A stretch of 64,000 bases of DNA from assembly GCF_023896955.1 (NCBI RefSeq), contig NZ_JAMHIW010000001.1, positions 806,001 to 870,000 on the forward strand, in the 5' to 3' direction. Source of the stretch: Micromonospora sp. RHAY321 (lineage in GTDB: Bacteria > Actinomycetota > Actinomycetes > Mycobacteriales > Micromonosporaceae). Shown in pieces: positions 8,414 through 17,540 of this stretch. Positions within the stretch are counted from its first letter, which is position 1. Each line of letters opens with the position of its first letter. Below the pieces are notes generated by a model that was not told where the DNA came from, did not search any database, and saw only the letters and a program-made list of their open reading frames with translations. The translations under genes were made by a program, and so were the position numbers.

Positions 8414-8644
8414 TCACTCGGACACCCCGAACGGGTCGGTGCGAACGAACCGCATGCTCCAGCCGCCCGCGCCGTCGGGCTGGTCCCGTTCGTAGAGATG
8501 GTCGGGGCCGGCCTGCACCGGCCCGGTGCCGTCCGGATGCCGCATGATCCAGCGAGGCGGCGGGGCGCCGTCGGGCCCGGCCGGCAACAACCGGACCAGG
8601 CCGTTGGCCGGCCCGCCGACGAAGCGTACGGTGACCTCGCTCAT
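8414..8644 (-). CDS. small hypothetical protein
   Basis: 76 residues starting MSEVTVRFVGGPANGLVRLL, with a good ribosome binding site (GAGGGGA) before the ATG. The sequence is rich in G, P and D. The first strand VRFVGGPANG and a later YERDQPDG...WSMRFVRTDPF suggest a small beta protein. I do not recognise a named family with confidence, although short actinobacterial proteins of this look are common. It sits 104 bp upstream of the response-regulator gene on the same strand, so it might be the first gene of that transcript, or independent. No function can be assigned. Confidence 0.65.
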   Translation of the reverse strand: MSEVTVRFVGGPANGLVRLLPAGPDGAPPPRWIMRHPDGTGPVQAGPDHLYERDQPDGAGGWSMRFVRTDPFGVSE

Positions 8645-8844
8645 CGGGCGTCCCCTCGGGTGACGGTGTCGGCACGTTGGGTGATGCCGGCCCTGGCTCG
8701 CAAGCTACCGCACCCACCGACGCACCGCAGCGAGGTACGCGGGCTCGACGGCGCACGATTCCGGCGACGGTTTGCCCAGCTCTGGGCCCGGGTACCGCGA
8801 TCGAAGGCACCCGCCGCTGGCGGGACGGGAACGAGGAGCAGTCA

Positions 8845-9792
<948 letters not shown>

Positions 9793-9862
9793 CGGTGCTG
9801 GCCACGGCGTTTCGCGAGGCAGCCGTCGGGTAGCCGGGCGGGTGAGCGACGGGAGGAACGCG

Positions 9863-10288
9863 ATGCCGGACCCGAGTTCCTGGCTTCATGAGGCCACCGC
9901 GACCGCCGAGGGCGGCCACGTACGCACCGACGATGGCGGGCTCTCCACCGCGCTGGCCTCGCCGCTGGCAGCGCACTGCACGGGGTTGAGGCCGGAGCAG
10001 CTACTGGCCGCCGCCTTCGCGTCCTGCCTGCACCACGCGGCGGTGGAGGCGGCCGGGGAGATCACCAACGAGGCGCACACGGTGCAGGTGCGGGCCGAGG
10101 CGAAGCTGGGGCGCGACGACGACGGCCGCTACCGGGCCGACGTGCACGCCTCCATCTCGTCCGCTGGCCTGAGCCGTCAGCAACTGGCCGACCTGGTCGA
10201 GTACGCCGACCGGCTGTGGCCGTTCTCCAGCGGTGACAACAGCCGGCACCGGCTGACGGTCACGCCGGCGGAGAACGGCCGGCACTGA
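9863..10288 (+). CDS. OsmC/Ohr-family protein lacking the second redox cysteine
   Basis: 141 residues. The ATG at 9863 has GGGAGG about 7 nt upstream; a GTG 21 bp earlier is less supported. The fold signature GLRPEQLLAAAFASCLHHAA places the first (peroxidatic) cysteine at residue 55. In Ohr and OsmC thiol peroxidases the second cysteine lies in a CPYSNAT-like motif; here the matching stretch reads LWPFSSGD, with Trp119 in its place. The protein therefore cannot form the usual intramolecular disulfide. Either it uses another thiol (mycothiol is the obvious actinobacterial candidate) or it has a non-peroxidase role. The gene stands alone between a kinase and a cell-wall gene. Confidence 0.85.
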   Translation: MPDPSSWLHEATATAEGGHVRTDDGGLSTALASPLAAHCTGLRPEQLLAAAFASCLHHAAVEAAGEITNEAHTVQVRAEAKLGRDDDGRYRADVHASISSAGLSRQQLADLVEYADRLWPFSSGDNSRHRLTVTPAENGRH

Positions 10289-10588
10289 TCCGGTGGACGA
10301 CCCCTGGCCTGCCCGTCCACCGGACGGGCGTGCCGGGCGCCCACCGTTCGGCGGAGCGGCCATCCGCTGTACGGGTGAGTCCTGAGAGGCGGCTGAACCC
10401 GTTGCTGACGGTTCGCGCCGTGACCGCCTTGGCACGACGAATCGGGAATAACCAACTCGCCCCATCCGCCAGGTTGATCCACTGCGAGTAGTTGTTGCCC
10501 CTTATTGCCTTCAAGATCGGGGCAAATTGTGGCGCATGCCACCGTATAGGCCGGTGGCAGCGGGCGACGGGGTATCTAGCCTCGGCGG
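10289..10588. other. 300-bp intergenic leader of the first lysozyme-like gene
   Basis: No coding potential is convincing here. It contains a 7-bp stem (10538-10544 with 10552-10558) ending about 30 bp before the next start. It also contains a stretch near 10370-10420, GGGTGAGTCC followed by CTGAACCCGTTGCTGACGG, that loosely recalls parts of the c-di-AMP (ydaO) riboswitch often found before actinobacterial cell-wall hydrolases. The match is incomplete, so I do not call the riboswitch. Confidence 0.35.
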
Positions 10589-11437
10589 GTGCATTCCGAC
10601 GACCCCGCCGACCAGAAGCTGACCGACGCGCTCCCGACCACCGGGTCGGGCGACGCCGCCTCAACCGAACGGACGATCGGCCGTCACCGGGCCGCCGACT
10701 CCCGCCGCCGCGCCCTGCTGGGCTCGACGTCGCTCCGGGTGGCCCTGGCCACCGGTGTCACCTGCTGCCTCGGTCTGACCGCCGTCGCCAGCGCCCGGGG
10801 CAGCGACGACACCCCCCGCCCCGTGGAGCCGCTGGCCGAGGCGGTGGCCGACCGCGCCGCCATCGCCGACGAGCGCGCCTCCCGGTCGCTGGACCGCGAC
10901 GCCGCCCCCATGCGGGTCGTCCCCAGCCCGACCGCGAAGCCCACCCCCAGCCCCAAGGTGGTCCGCAAGGCGGTCAAGAAGCCGGTCAAGCCGCGCCGAC
11001 CCCGGCCCGTCGCCGGCCTCGACCAGGTCCAGATGGACAACGCCAAGATCATTGTGGACGTCGGCCTCGAGCTGAAGATGCCGCGTCGCGCGCTGGTGGT
11101 GGCGCTGTCCACCGCCATGCAGGAGAGCAACCTGTACAACCTGGCCAGCGACGTGCTGCCCGAGTCGGCGCAGTACACCAACCAGGGCAGCGGCTCCGAC
11201 CACGACTCGGTCGGGCTGTTCCAGCAGCGACCGAGCAGCGGCTGGGGCACGGTGGCCGAGCTGATGCGCCCGTCGTACGCCGCGAGGGCGTTCTACACGG
11301 CGCTCAACGAGGTCCCGGGCTGGCAGGACATGAGCGTCACCGCCGCCGCCCAGGCCGTACAGATCTCCGCCTACCCCGACGCGTACGCCCAGCACGAGGA
11401 GCGGGCGAGCACCGTCGCGGCGGCGCTCACCGCCTGA
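10589..11437 (+). CDS. membrane-anchored or secreted lysozyme-like (transglycosylase-fold) protein, paralogue 1 of 3
   Basis: 282 residues, GTG start. A hydrophobic segment at about 49-68 is followed by an extracytoplasmic part: a Pro/Lys-rich spacer (PSPTAKPTPSPK, then KKPVKPRRPRP, residues about 110-145) and a C-terminal globular domain of about 130 residues. The domain contains STAMQESNL, whose Glu sits where SLT/lysozyme enzymes carry the catalytic acid, and DHDSVGLFQQRPSSGWG, which resembles the GLMQ motif of lytic transglycosylases. Two other genes in this window (37996-38553 and 41628-42341) encode the same domain with shorter leaders. A cell-wall-cleaving or wall-binding role is inferred from the fold. 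The basic spacer could cross or bind anionic wall polymers. Confidence 0.75.
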   Translation: MHSDDPADQKLTDALPTTGSGDAASTERTIGRHRAADSRRRALLGSTSLRVALATGVTCCLGLTAVASARGSDDTPRPVEPLAEAVADRAAIADERASRSLDRDAAPMRVVPSPTAKPTPSPKVVRKAVKKPVKPRRPRPVAGLDQVQMDNAKIIVDVGLELKMPRRALVVALSTAMQESNLYNLASDVLPESAQYTNQGSGSDHDSVGLFQQRPSSGWGTVAELMRPSYAARAFYTALNEVPGWQDMSVTAAAQAVQISAYPDAYAQHEERASTVAAALTA

Positions 11438-11441
11438 GGAG

Positions 11442-11987
11442 TCAGCGGCTGCGTGCGCCGTCCCGGCCGTTCGGCGGCTCCGCTCCCGCGTCCGGGCCGC
11501 CGGCGGCCACCCGGGTCGCCGGCACGCCCGTGCCGGCCGCCGCGGTCGGGGTGTCTTCGGGGACCGGCGGCTCGACGGTCACTCCGCTGAGGATCTCGTC
11601 CACCAACACCTCGCGTCGCCGGCGGGCGTCCAGCGCGGCCTCGACGTCACGCCGGGCCTGCACGGCCTCCGCGTACGCCCGCTCCCGCACCCGCCGAGCC
11701 TCCTCGCGGGCCTCGTCCAGCTCGTACCGGGCCTGGGCCAGGATCTCGGCCGCCTCCCGCCGTACGGCGTCCCCGGCCCGCCGGGTGACCGTGGCGTCGC
11801 CCAGGTCCAGCCGCTGGAGCAGCCCGCTGAGCCAGGTCGCCTCCTCGCGGATCTCGTCCCACTCCCGACCGGCCCCGGCGGCGCCTTCCGCCCGCGCGGC
11901 GAGCCGGGACAACCGGATCCCCAGCTCATCCAGGCAGGAATCGACCTGCCGCTGGTCGTAACCGGTCTCAACGACGGAGAACCTCAT
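11442..11987 (-). CDS. DivIVA-like coiled-coil protein
   Basis: 181 residues. The N-terminus MRFSVVETGYDQRQVDSCLD matches the DivIVA/Wag31 membrane-targeting start, in which a GYD...VD motif precedes the coiled coil. Residues 20-125 are a long amphipathic helix rich in E, A and R (REEAAEILAQARYELDEARE), predicted as coiled coil. The tail is disordered, rich in P, G and A. It is shorter than a full cell-pole DivIVA, and many actinobacteria encode such accessory copies. Likely role: a scaffold at the membrane. It converges with the lysozyme-like gene, the two ends being only 4 bp apart, and is not in an operon. Confidence 0.7.
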   Translation of the reverse strand: MRFSVVETGYDQRQVDSCLDELGIRLSRLAARAEGAAGAGREWDEIREEATWLSGLLQRLDLGDATVTRRAGDAVRREAAEILAQARYELDEAREEARRVRERAYAEAVQARRDVEAALDARRRREVLVDEILSGVTVEPPVPEDTPTAAAGTGVPATRVAAGGPDAGAEPPNGRDGARSR

Positions 11988-12128
11988 ACTGTCGCCCCCC
12001 AGGCAGCTGCTGTTACTTCCCCAACCTGGATCCTCGGACGCGACGGGAGCGGCCGAGGGTGTTCGGGAAAAATGTTCAGCATCCGAGCGCGCGAGGCACC
12101 CCGCGGCGGGCGACGCCGGGGTGACGGG

Positions 12129-12575
12129 TCAGGCGCGCTTGGGCAGCACGACCACCCGGCCGAAGAACTCGTCGATCCGGCGTACCACGTCGTTGAAGTC
12201 GTCCAGGTCGATCGGCTTGGTGACGTACGCGTTGGCCTGCAGGGTGTAGCTGCCGACGATGTCGGTGTCGGCGTTGGAGGTGGTCAGCACCACGATCGGG
12301 ATGGTCCGCAGATCCTCGTCCTGCTTCACCGCGCCGAGCACCTGTCGCCCGTCCATCCGCGGCATGTTCAGGTCCAGCAGGATGACGTCCGGCCGCCGGG
12401 CCTCCAGGTGCCGGCCCTCGGCGCGGAGGAACTCCATCGCCTCCTCGCCGTCGCTGACCACGTCGATGACCTTGTCGACATCCGAGTCCGCCAGCGCTTC
12501 CTCGATCATCAGCACGTCGCCCGGGTCGTCGTCGACCACCAGGATGCGTACCGGCTGCGGGCTCTGTTCGCCCAT
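12129..12575 (-). CDS. CheY-like single-domain response regulator
   Basis: 148 residues from the ATG ending at 12575. It is a lone receiver domain of the Rcp1/CheY-P kind: VRILVVDDDPGD, DVILLDLNMPRMDG (phospho-Asp), VVLTTSNAD and AYVTKPIDLDDF. There is no output domain; such regulators act by protein contact, often as phosphorelay intermediates for phytochrome-like or hybrid kinases. It lies 67 bp downstream of a STAS gene on the same strand and closes the signalling island. No cognate histidine kinase is encoded next to it, so its phosphodonor lies elsewhere. Confidence 0.93.
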   Translation of the reverse strand: MGEQSPQPVRILVVDDDPGDVLMIEEALADSDVDKVIDVVSDGEEAMEFLRAEGRHLEARRPDVILLDLNMPRMDGRQVLGAVKQDEDLRTIPIVVLTTSNADTDIVGSYTLQANAYVTKPIDLDDFNDVVRRIDEFFGRVVVLPKRA

Positions 12576-12642
12576 CACTACCTGCCTCGAATCGACGGAA
12601 ACGGGACCGACGGTCACCGCGCTGGCGGGGAAATCTAGCCCA

Positions 12643-12990
12643 TCAGGAGGCGCTCTGGCGCGCCGGGTCGGTCGTGTCGGGCTGGTAGCGCAGCACGTCG
12701 GCGAGACCGGTGACCCGCAACACCCGCTCGACCCGGCCGGTGGCGCCGGTGATCCGCAACCAGCCCCCGTCGGCGGAGGCCCGGTTGTCTCCCCGGACGA
12801 ACACCGCCATCCCGGTGGAGTCGCAGAACGTGAGGTCGGTGAGGTCGAGCAGCACCCGGCGCTCGCCGGCGTCGGAGAGCCGGTCGATCGCGGCGGCCAG
12901 CTCGGGAGCGGTGCTCAGGTCCAGCTCACCGGCGAGCCGCAGGCAGACGCCATCGCCGTCGCGACCGGCGTACCTGACGCTGAACGTCAC
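12643..12990 (-). CDS. STAS-domain anti-anti-sigma factor (1 of 3)
   Basis: 115 residues from a GTG with GGGGAG just upstream. The whole protein is a STAS domain of the SpoIIAA/RsbV family: LRLAGELDLSTAPEL at the start and LLDLTDLTFCDSTGMAVF, in which the D-S-T-G holds the residue that anti-sigma kinases phosphorylate. Such proteins free a sigma factor by binding its anti-sigma kinase when dephosphorylated by a PP2C phosphatase, which is encoded nearby (14150-15916). It follows the cobalamin-binding gene after 113 bp on the same strand. No RsbW-type kinase is present in this window. Confidence 0.92.
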   Translation of the reverse strand: MTFSVRYAGRDGDGVCLRLAGELDLSTAPELAAAIDRLSDAGERRVLLDLTDLTFCDSTGMAVFVRGDNRASADGGWLRITGATGRVERVLRVTGLADVLRYQPDTTDPARQSAS

Positions 12991-13103
12991 CGTGCTCCCC
13001 CTCGCTCCACCGCTGGGTGGACGTTTGCAGTGCGGCAAGTATACGCAGGGGCGGGCTGCCCGCCGCAGGGCGCGGTGATCACCGGGGATGCCCGGCGGGG
13101 CCG

Positions 13104-14153
13104 TCAGCGGGCCGTGGGGGCGCCGGCGGCGGCCAACGCGGCCCGGCCAAGGGCCAGCGTGTGCACCGCCCGGGGAAAGTCCCGCAGCGCGGCGGAATAG
13201 TGCGCCAGGGACAGGTCCACCGCAGCCGCGGGCACCCCACGGCTGGTCAGGATCCCCACCAGCCACGCCACGAACTCCGAGAACAGCGAGACATCGTCGA
13301 CGTAGAGCGCGGCGGCCAGGAAGTCGAGGATGTGGCCCAGGTCGCTCACGGTCGAGTCGAGCTGGGCGGCGGTGTAGGAGCGCGCGGCCGGGACGTGCTC
13401 CCGCAGATCGGCGAGCGCGCTGTCGATCAACTCGGCCCGGCGCCGGACCAGGCTGGCGTACTCGTCATCGGCCAGGTGCGACAACTGCGCCGGCGGCACC
13501 CGACGCAGCGTCCGCTCGTCGGCGATCAGCTCCGCCGCCGAGGGCGCGTCCGGCGCCCAGGCCGCCCCGAGCCGGCGGGCCCACCGGCCGTCGACACCGA
13601 ACCCGCGCCCACCGACCACCACCGGCACGTCCGAGCGGCGGCACGCCTCGATCATCCGGTGCGCGTGCGGCAGCCGCATCGGCAGCGCGCAGGCCAGCGC
13701 GACCGCGTGGGCGTCGTTGCGGTGCAGGTACGACACCAGGTGCGCCGCCGGGACGCTGGCGCCCAGGAAGGTCACCTGCCAGCCGCGCAGCCGCAGCACC
13801 TCGGCGACCAGCCGGGGCGGCAACGCGTGCCACTCGCCGTCCATGCAGGCCACCACGACACGTCCACCCGTCGGTCGAGGGTTGGCGTGGACGGCCACCG
13901 CCGCCACCACCCGCTCGCTGATGTGGGTGGCCGCGTGCTCCTGGGCCACGCTCCACTCGTTGCGCGCCCACCGCTCGCCGACCTCGGCCTGGGCCGGCGC
14001 GACCAGGTCGAGCAGCAGGCGCTCGGCCGGCACACCCGCGTCGAGCAGGCCGAGCGCCACGTCGATCGCGGCGTACTCGTCGGCGTCGGCGAGGCAGTCC
14101 AGATAACTGGGGTAGGCGTCGATCGGGTCGGCTGCGGTGGTCGGGGCGGTCAA
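13104..14153 (-). CDS. cobalamin-binding photoreceptor-like protein with unknown C-terminal output domain
   Basis: 349 residues from a TTG start that overlaps the stop of the upstream PP2C gene (TTGA) and has GGAAGGAGA 8 nt upstream, so translation is coupled. Residues 10-90 form the helical cap and 95-215 the Rossmann-like B12-binding domain. The cap carries W62-x9-E72-H73 and the next domain GEWH with His109, reproducing the Trp, Glu-His pair and lower axial His of the adenosylcobalamin photoreceptor CarH in identity and nearly exact spacing. There is no MerR DNA-binding domain. Instead residues 220-349 form a helical domain I do not recognise. Light- or B12-dependent control of the neighbouring phosphatase/STAS system is inference. 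Confidence 0.8.
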   Translation of the reverse strand: MTAPTTAADPIDAYPSYLDCLADADEYAAIDVALGLLDAGVPAERLLLDLVAPAQAEVGERWARNEWSVAQEHAATHISERVVAAVAVHANPRPTGGRVVVACMDGEWHALPPRLVAEVLRLRGWQVTFLGASVPAAHLVSYLHRNDAHAVALACALPMRLPHAHRMIEACRRSDVPVVVGGRGFGVDGRWARRLGAAWAPDAPSAAELIADERTLRRVPPAQLSHLADDEYASLVRRRAELIDSALADLREHVPAARSYTAAQLDSTVSDLGHILDFLAAALYVDDVSLFSEFVAWLVGILTSRGVPAAAVDLSLAHYSAALRDFPRAVHTLALGRAALAAAGAPTAR

Positions 14154-15916
14154 GCTGGGGTCTCCTTCCGCTGGTCGGTGCCCGCCGGTGCGGGCACCGC
14201 GTGCAGGTGCCGCGATGGCCGCCCGCTCGGCCCGACCGCGCGTAACGCGAGGACCGCGATGTCGTCGTGGTCGCCGTGCGCCAGCCAGTCGCAGGTGACC
14301 TGCTCCACCCGCTCGGCCAGGGCGGGCGCAGGCATCCGCTCGCACCCGGTGACCGCGTTGAACAGCCGCTCCGGGCCGAACTGCTCGTCGCCACGACGGC
14401 CACCGCGGGCCTCGGTCACCCCGTCGCTGTAGAGCAGGCAGGTCTCGCCCGGGGCCAGCCGCACGGTGACCTCGCCGACGCGCGGATCGGGCACCACGCC
14501 GATCAGCATGCCGCGCAGCGGCACCGACTCCACCTCGCCGGAGGCGCGCAGCACCAGCGGCGGCAGGTGCCCGCCGCCGGCCATGGTGAGGGTGAGACCG
14601 CCGTCGCGGTGCGGCCGGGCCACACCGAGCACCATGGTGGCGAACCGGCCCTGGCCGTGCGCCATGGTCGTCTCCAGCAGCGAGTCGTTGAGCAGCCGCA
14701 GCAACCGGCCGGGGTGCGACTCCACCCGGTGCAGCGCCTGCAGGCACTGGCGCAGCTGGCCGGTGAAGACGGCCGCCTCGACGCCCTTGCCCGACACGTC
14801 ACCCAGGAAGAACACCGAGCCACCGTCGGGGAGCTGGTGCGAACCGTAGAAGTCGCCCCCGATCCGCAGCCCCGCCTGCGCCGGCCGGTACGCGGTGCCC
14901 CACTGCACGCCGGGGGTCTCGGCCGGTTCCACCGGCAGCAGGCTGGCCTGGAGGGTGTCGGCGACCTCCGCCTGGTCGCGGTAGAGCAGCGCGGTGGTCA
15001 ACGCCGCGCCGGCCCGGGCCGCGAAGGCGCGGATCAGCTCCACGTCGTCCTCGTCGTACCAGCGGGTGGCGCGGCGGGCGACCAGGAGCACACCGACCGG
15101 GGCGTCGCGGCCCGGCAGCGGAACGACCCGGGCCGTGCTCTCGGTGCCGGTCAGGCCGGGCAGCCAGCCGGCGTCGATCGCCTGCTCCACCAGCCAGTCG
15201 ACAGCGTGCGGCTCGACCCCGGTCAGCCCTTCGGCGATCGCCGCCGGCAGGTCGCCGCCGGCCAGGACGCCGCTGTCCACCAGCGGCGCCTCGTCGTCCG
15301 CCCGGGACGCCCGCCACCAGCGGGCCCGTCCCAGTCGCGGTGCGAGCACCAGCACCGCCACCTCGGCCAGGGTCGGCACGGCGAGCCGGACGGCCGCCGC
15401 GGCGGCCCGGTCGGGGTGCAGCGGGTTGCCCAGCTTGTCGCCCACCACGGCCAGGAACGCCGAGCGGGCACGCTCGGCGAGCAGCGCGTCGGCGCGGCTG
15501 ACGCTCTCGGTGACGTCCTCGACGTACCAGCAGCAGCGGCCGCCGGAGAGCGGCACCTGACGGGCGGTGAGCCGGTGCCCGCGATGGGCGAAGCCACCCG
15601 GCCGTCCGTCGCTCAGCCCGGGGACGCCGGCCGCGGCGAGCAGCTCGCCGGGCACCACCTCGGGCAGCAGCCGTTCGGCCACGGGGCTGACGTGTCGCAC
15701 CACGCCGTCGGCGTCGCAGACCACCAGGCCCTCACGGAAATGCTCGACGACCTCGGCCCAGTAGTCGGGTGCGGCCAGACCGCGGTCGGGGGCCAGCGGC
15801 GGCAGAGCGGCGGGCTGGGACAGCGCGTCGGCGGACCACGCCGCGGCCCGTGTGGTACTCGGCGTGGAGATCCGTCCGTCGCCCGGGTCCCAGTCCCTGA
15901 CGTCGGCAGCAGTCAC
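14150..15916 (-). CDS. PAS-GAF-PP2C (SpoIIE/RsbU-type) serine phosphatase
   Basis: 588 residues, GTG start with GGAGTGAGG upstream. A PAS-like domain (about 50-150: FREGLVVCDADGVVRHVSP) is followed by a GAF-like domain (about 165-305) and a C-terminal SpoIIE-type PP2C phosphatase (about 330-560). The phosphatase has the metal-binding motifs IGGDFYG, FLGDVSGKG, LLYSDGVTEAR and HDDIAVLAL, all intact, so it should be active. It should dephosphorylate STAS anti-anti-sigma proteins, three of which are encoded around it. It is first in the pair with the B12-binding gene. The PAS and GAF domains sense unknown ligands and show no cysteine of a known photosensor. Confidence 0.93.
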   Translation of the reverse strand: MTAADVRDWDPGDGRISTPSTTRAAAWSADALSQPAALPPLAPDRGLAAPDYWAEVVEHFREGLVVCDADGVVRHVSPVAERLLPEVVPGELLAAAGVPGLSDGRPGGFAHRGHRLTARQVPLSGGRCCWYVEDVTESVSRADALLAERARSAFLAVVGDKLGNPLHPDRAAAAAVRLAVPTLAEVAVLVLAPRLGRARWWRASRADDEAPLVDSGVLAGGDLPAAIAEGLTGVEPHAVDWLVEQAIDAGWLPGLTGTESTARVVPLPGRDAPVGVLLVARRATRWYDEDDVELIRAFAARAGAALTTALLYRDQAEVADTLQASLLPVEPAETPGVQWGTAYRPAQAGLRIGGDFYGSHQLPDGGSVFFLGDVSGKGVEAAVFTGQLRQCLQALHRVESHPGRLLRLLNDSLLETTMAHGQGRFATMVLGVARPHRDGGLTLTMAGGGHLPPLVLRASGEVESVPLRGMLIGVVPDPRVGEVTVRLAPGETCLLYSDGVTEARGGRRGDEQFGPERLFNAVTGCERMPAPALAERVEQVTCDWLAHGDHDDIAVLALRAVGPSGRPSRHLHAVPAPAGTDQRKETPA

Positions 15917-16126
15917 CAGCTGAGCCTCACTCCTTGTCGTCCACCCGAACCCGCACCGGAACCGGCGTATGTGGTCAGAACTCTCCAGCTCAGCCTACGC
16001 CGGTACGCCGATAGCGGCACTTCACGGCGGCTGGCGGCCCGCGCCGCGTACTCAGCGGACCCGGTCGTGGATTGTTACGCTCCCGATCGAGCCGGCCGGA
16101 CCGGCAGCAGGCGGAAAGGCGTGATC

Positions 16127-16525
16127 ATGCTATCCCAGGGGCGGCGACCCGAGACCACACCGCTGAGCATGTCCGTCGATCGGTTCGACCCCGACAGGCC
16201 GGTGATCCGGGTCGGCGGCGAGCTGGCGTACGCGACGTCGGCGCCGCTGCGCGCCGAGGTCGACCGGGTGCTCGCCGAGGCGCCACAGACCATGGTGTTG
16301 GACTTCGCCGACCTGCACTTCATCGACAGCTCCGGCCTCGCCGTGATCGTGCACGCGTGGCGGGAGGGGCAGGAGGTCGGCGCGACGCTCCGGCTGCGGG
16401 CGGTCCCCCGCTTCCTGGCCGCGATCCTGGACATGACGGGCGTGGCGGGGCTGCTCGCCCGGCCGCTGCCGGCGGCCCAACCCGTGGCCGGACCGGGCAC
16501 GCAGACACCCGCGGCCACCGCCTGA
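16127..16525 (+). CDS. STAS-domain anti-anti-sigma factor (2 of 3)
   Basis: 132 residues from the ATG at 16127, with AAAGG at 7-nt spacing; a GTG two codons upstream is possible. The STAS core has IRVGGELAYATSAPLRAEVD and VLDFADLHFIDSSGLAVI, with the phosphorylatable serine in D-S-S-G-L. A Pro/Ala-rich tail of about 15 residues follows. It is transcribed divergently from the PP2C gene across a 210-bp intergenic region and is followed 77 bp later by a third STAS gene. It is a likely substrate of that phosphatase. Confidence 0.9.
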   Translation: MLSQGRRPETTPLSMSVDRFDPDRPVIRVGGELAYATSAPLRAEVDRVLAEAPQTMVLDFADLHFIDSSGLAVIVHAWREGQEVGATLRLRAVPRFLAAILDMTGVAGLLARPLPAAQPVAGPGTQTPAATA

Positions 16526-16602
16526 CGGTCGCCGGTGACCCTGCCGGCGCGTCACTGCGACCCCGGGTTTGCGTTCGGCCCGTCGACTGGGAACATGGAC
16601 TG

Positions 16603-16944
16603 ATGTCCCCCCAGCTGTTGACCATCGAGATGACCCGGCTCGACGCCGGGCGCGTCCGGCTGCGGCTGACCGGCGACCTCGACTACGACACCGCACCCGA
16701 GCTGATCGCGGCCGCGGCCGAGCTGCACGGCGACGGCCACCAGCAGGTGATGATCGACCTGACCGGGGTGACCCTCTGCGACTCCTCCGGGCTCAGCGCG
16801 CTGCTGGTGGTGCACCGCGCCGCCGGGGCGATCCGGCTGACCGGGGTCAACGCGCAGCTCCAGCAGATGCTGGACCGCACCGGCCTAAGCGAGCTGCTGT
16901 CGGCCGAGGCCGCCGGCGACGACGACGTACGCGCCATCGGCTGA
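16603..16944 (+). CDS. STAS-domain anti-anti-sigma factor (3 of 3)
   Basis: 113 residues beginning MSPQLLTIEMTRLDAG. The STAS fold is clear: VRLRLTGDLDYDTAPEL and MIDLTGVTLCDSSGLSALLV, again with the D-S-S-G-L phosphorylation site. The ribosome binding site is weak. It lies 77 bp downstream of the previous STAS gene and ends shortly before a strong bidirectional hairpin at 16982-17014. With the other two STAS proteins it forms the substrate side of a partner-switching module whose kinase is not in the window. Confidence 0.9.
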   Translation: MSPQLLTIEMTRLDAGRVRLRLTGDLDYDTAPELIAAAAELHGDGHQQVMIDLTGVTLCDSSGLSALLVVHRAAGAIRLTGVNAQLQQMLDRTGLSELLSAEAAGDDDVRAIG

Positions 16945-16981
16945 CGAGCGACCCACGGGGCCGCCCCGGGTGAAGGGGGGT

Positions 16982-17014
16982 GGCCCCCGACCCTGGGACC
17001 TGGGGTCGGGGGCC
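16982..17014. terminator. bidirectional terminator hairpin
   Basis: A perfect 12-bp GC stem (16982-16993 with 17003-17014, GGCCCCCGACCC and its complement) with a 9-nt loop sits between the ends of the convergent STAS gene and the hypothetical gene at 17025. There is no T tract, as is usual in high-GC actinobacteria. Confidence 0.75.
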
Positions 17015-17024
17015 GGAGGAATGT

Positions 17025-17339
17025 CTAGGGTGCGGTCATCGGCTGCAGCCGGGGTCCGCTGTCGCGCAGCTCGCCGGTCGGCGCGGGGTCGACGTCCTCG
17101 GGGGTGCCCGAATCGGGCGTCTGGTACAGATAGCGGACGAAGTCCCCACCCACCTCGTTGTCGTCCGCGCCCGGCCACTGGCCGATGCAGTCCATGCCGA
17201 CCACTTCCCGGCCGGTGCCGTCGGCCTCCTCCAGCAGCGCCCACAGGCTCACCGGGTAACACCGGGTGGCATCCGGCGTGAGCTGCCAGCGGGCGTACCA
17301 GCCGGGTCTGGCGGGGACGATCTCGACGATCCGTTTCAT
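17025..17339 (-). CDS. hypothetical protein, small
   Basis: 104 residues from an ATG with a good GGAAGG site upstream. It starts MKRIVEIVPARPGWYARWQL and contains a CYPVSLWALLEE stretch and VGMDCIGQWPGADDNE. The composition suggests a small soluble beta protein with two cysteines in its first 60 residues and an acidic, Pro-rich, probably disordered tail. I do not recognise a named family; comparable short proteins occur in Micromonospora and Streptomyces. It converges with the STAS gene at a strong terminator, and its own upstream region (17340-17540) is shared with the divergent DUF2267 gene. Confidence 0.7.
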   Translation of the reverse strand: MKRIVEIVPARPGWYARWQLTPDATRCYPVSLWALLEEADGTGREVVGMDCIGQWPGADDNEVGGDFVRYLYQTPDSGTPEDVDPAPTGELRDSGPRLQPMTAP

Positions 17340-17540
17340 GACGACCTTCCTTCCGCGTACCTCGGAAGAACTCCGGTCCTGACCCCGATCCTGCGGGCCG
17401 CACGGGTGAGCGCCCCTCACCCGCGCCGGATGAAGCCCACCGGTGCCCGGCCGACCCGCCCCGGCGGCGTCCGTTTCGGCGACCGGGACGACGGGAAGGC
17501 GACGGACGCACGCACGATCCCCAGCGGAAGGGGTGTCACC

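Noticed and set aside
10289-10588. Possible c-di-AMP (ydaO) riboswitch before the lysozyme-like gene
   Set aside because: Only isolated pieces (GGGTGAGTCC, CTGAACCCGTTGCTGACGG) resemble the consensus; the other conserved loops are missing. A covariance-model search would settle it.
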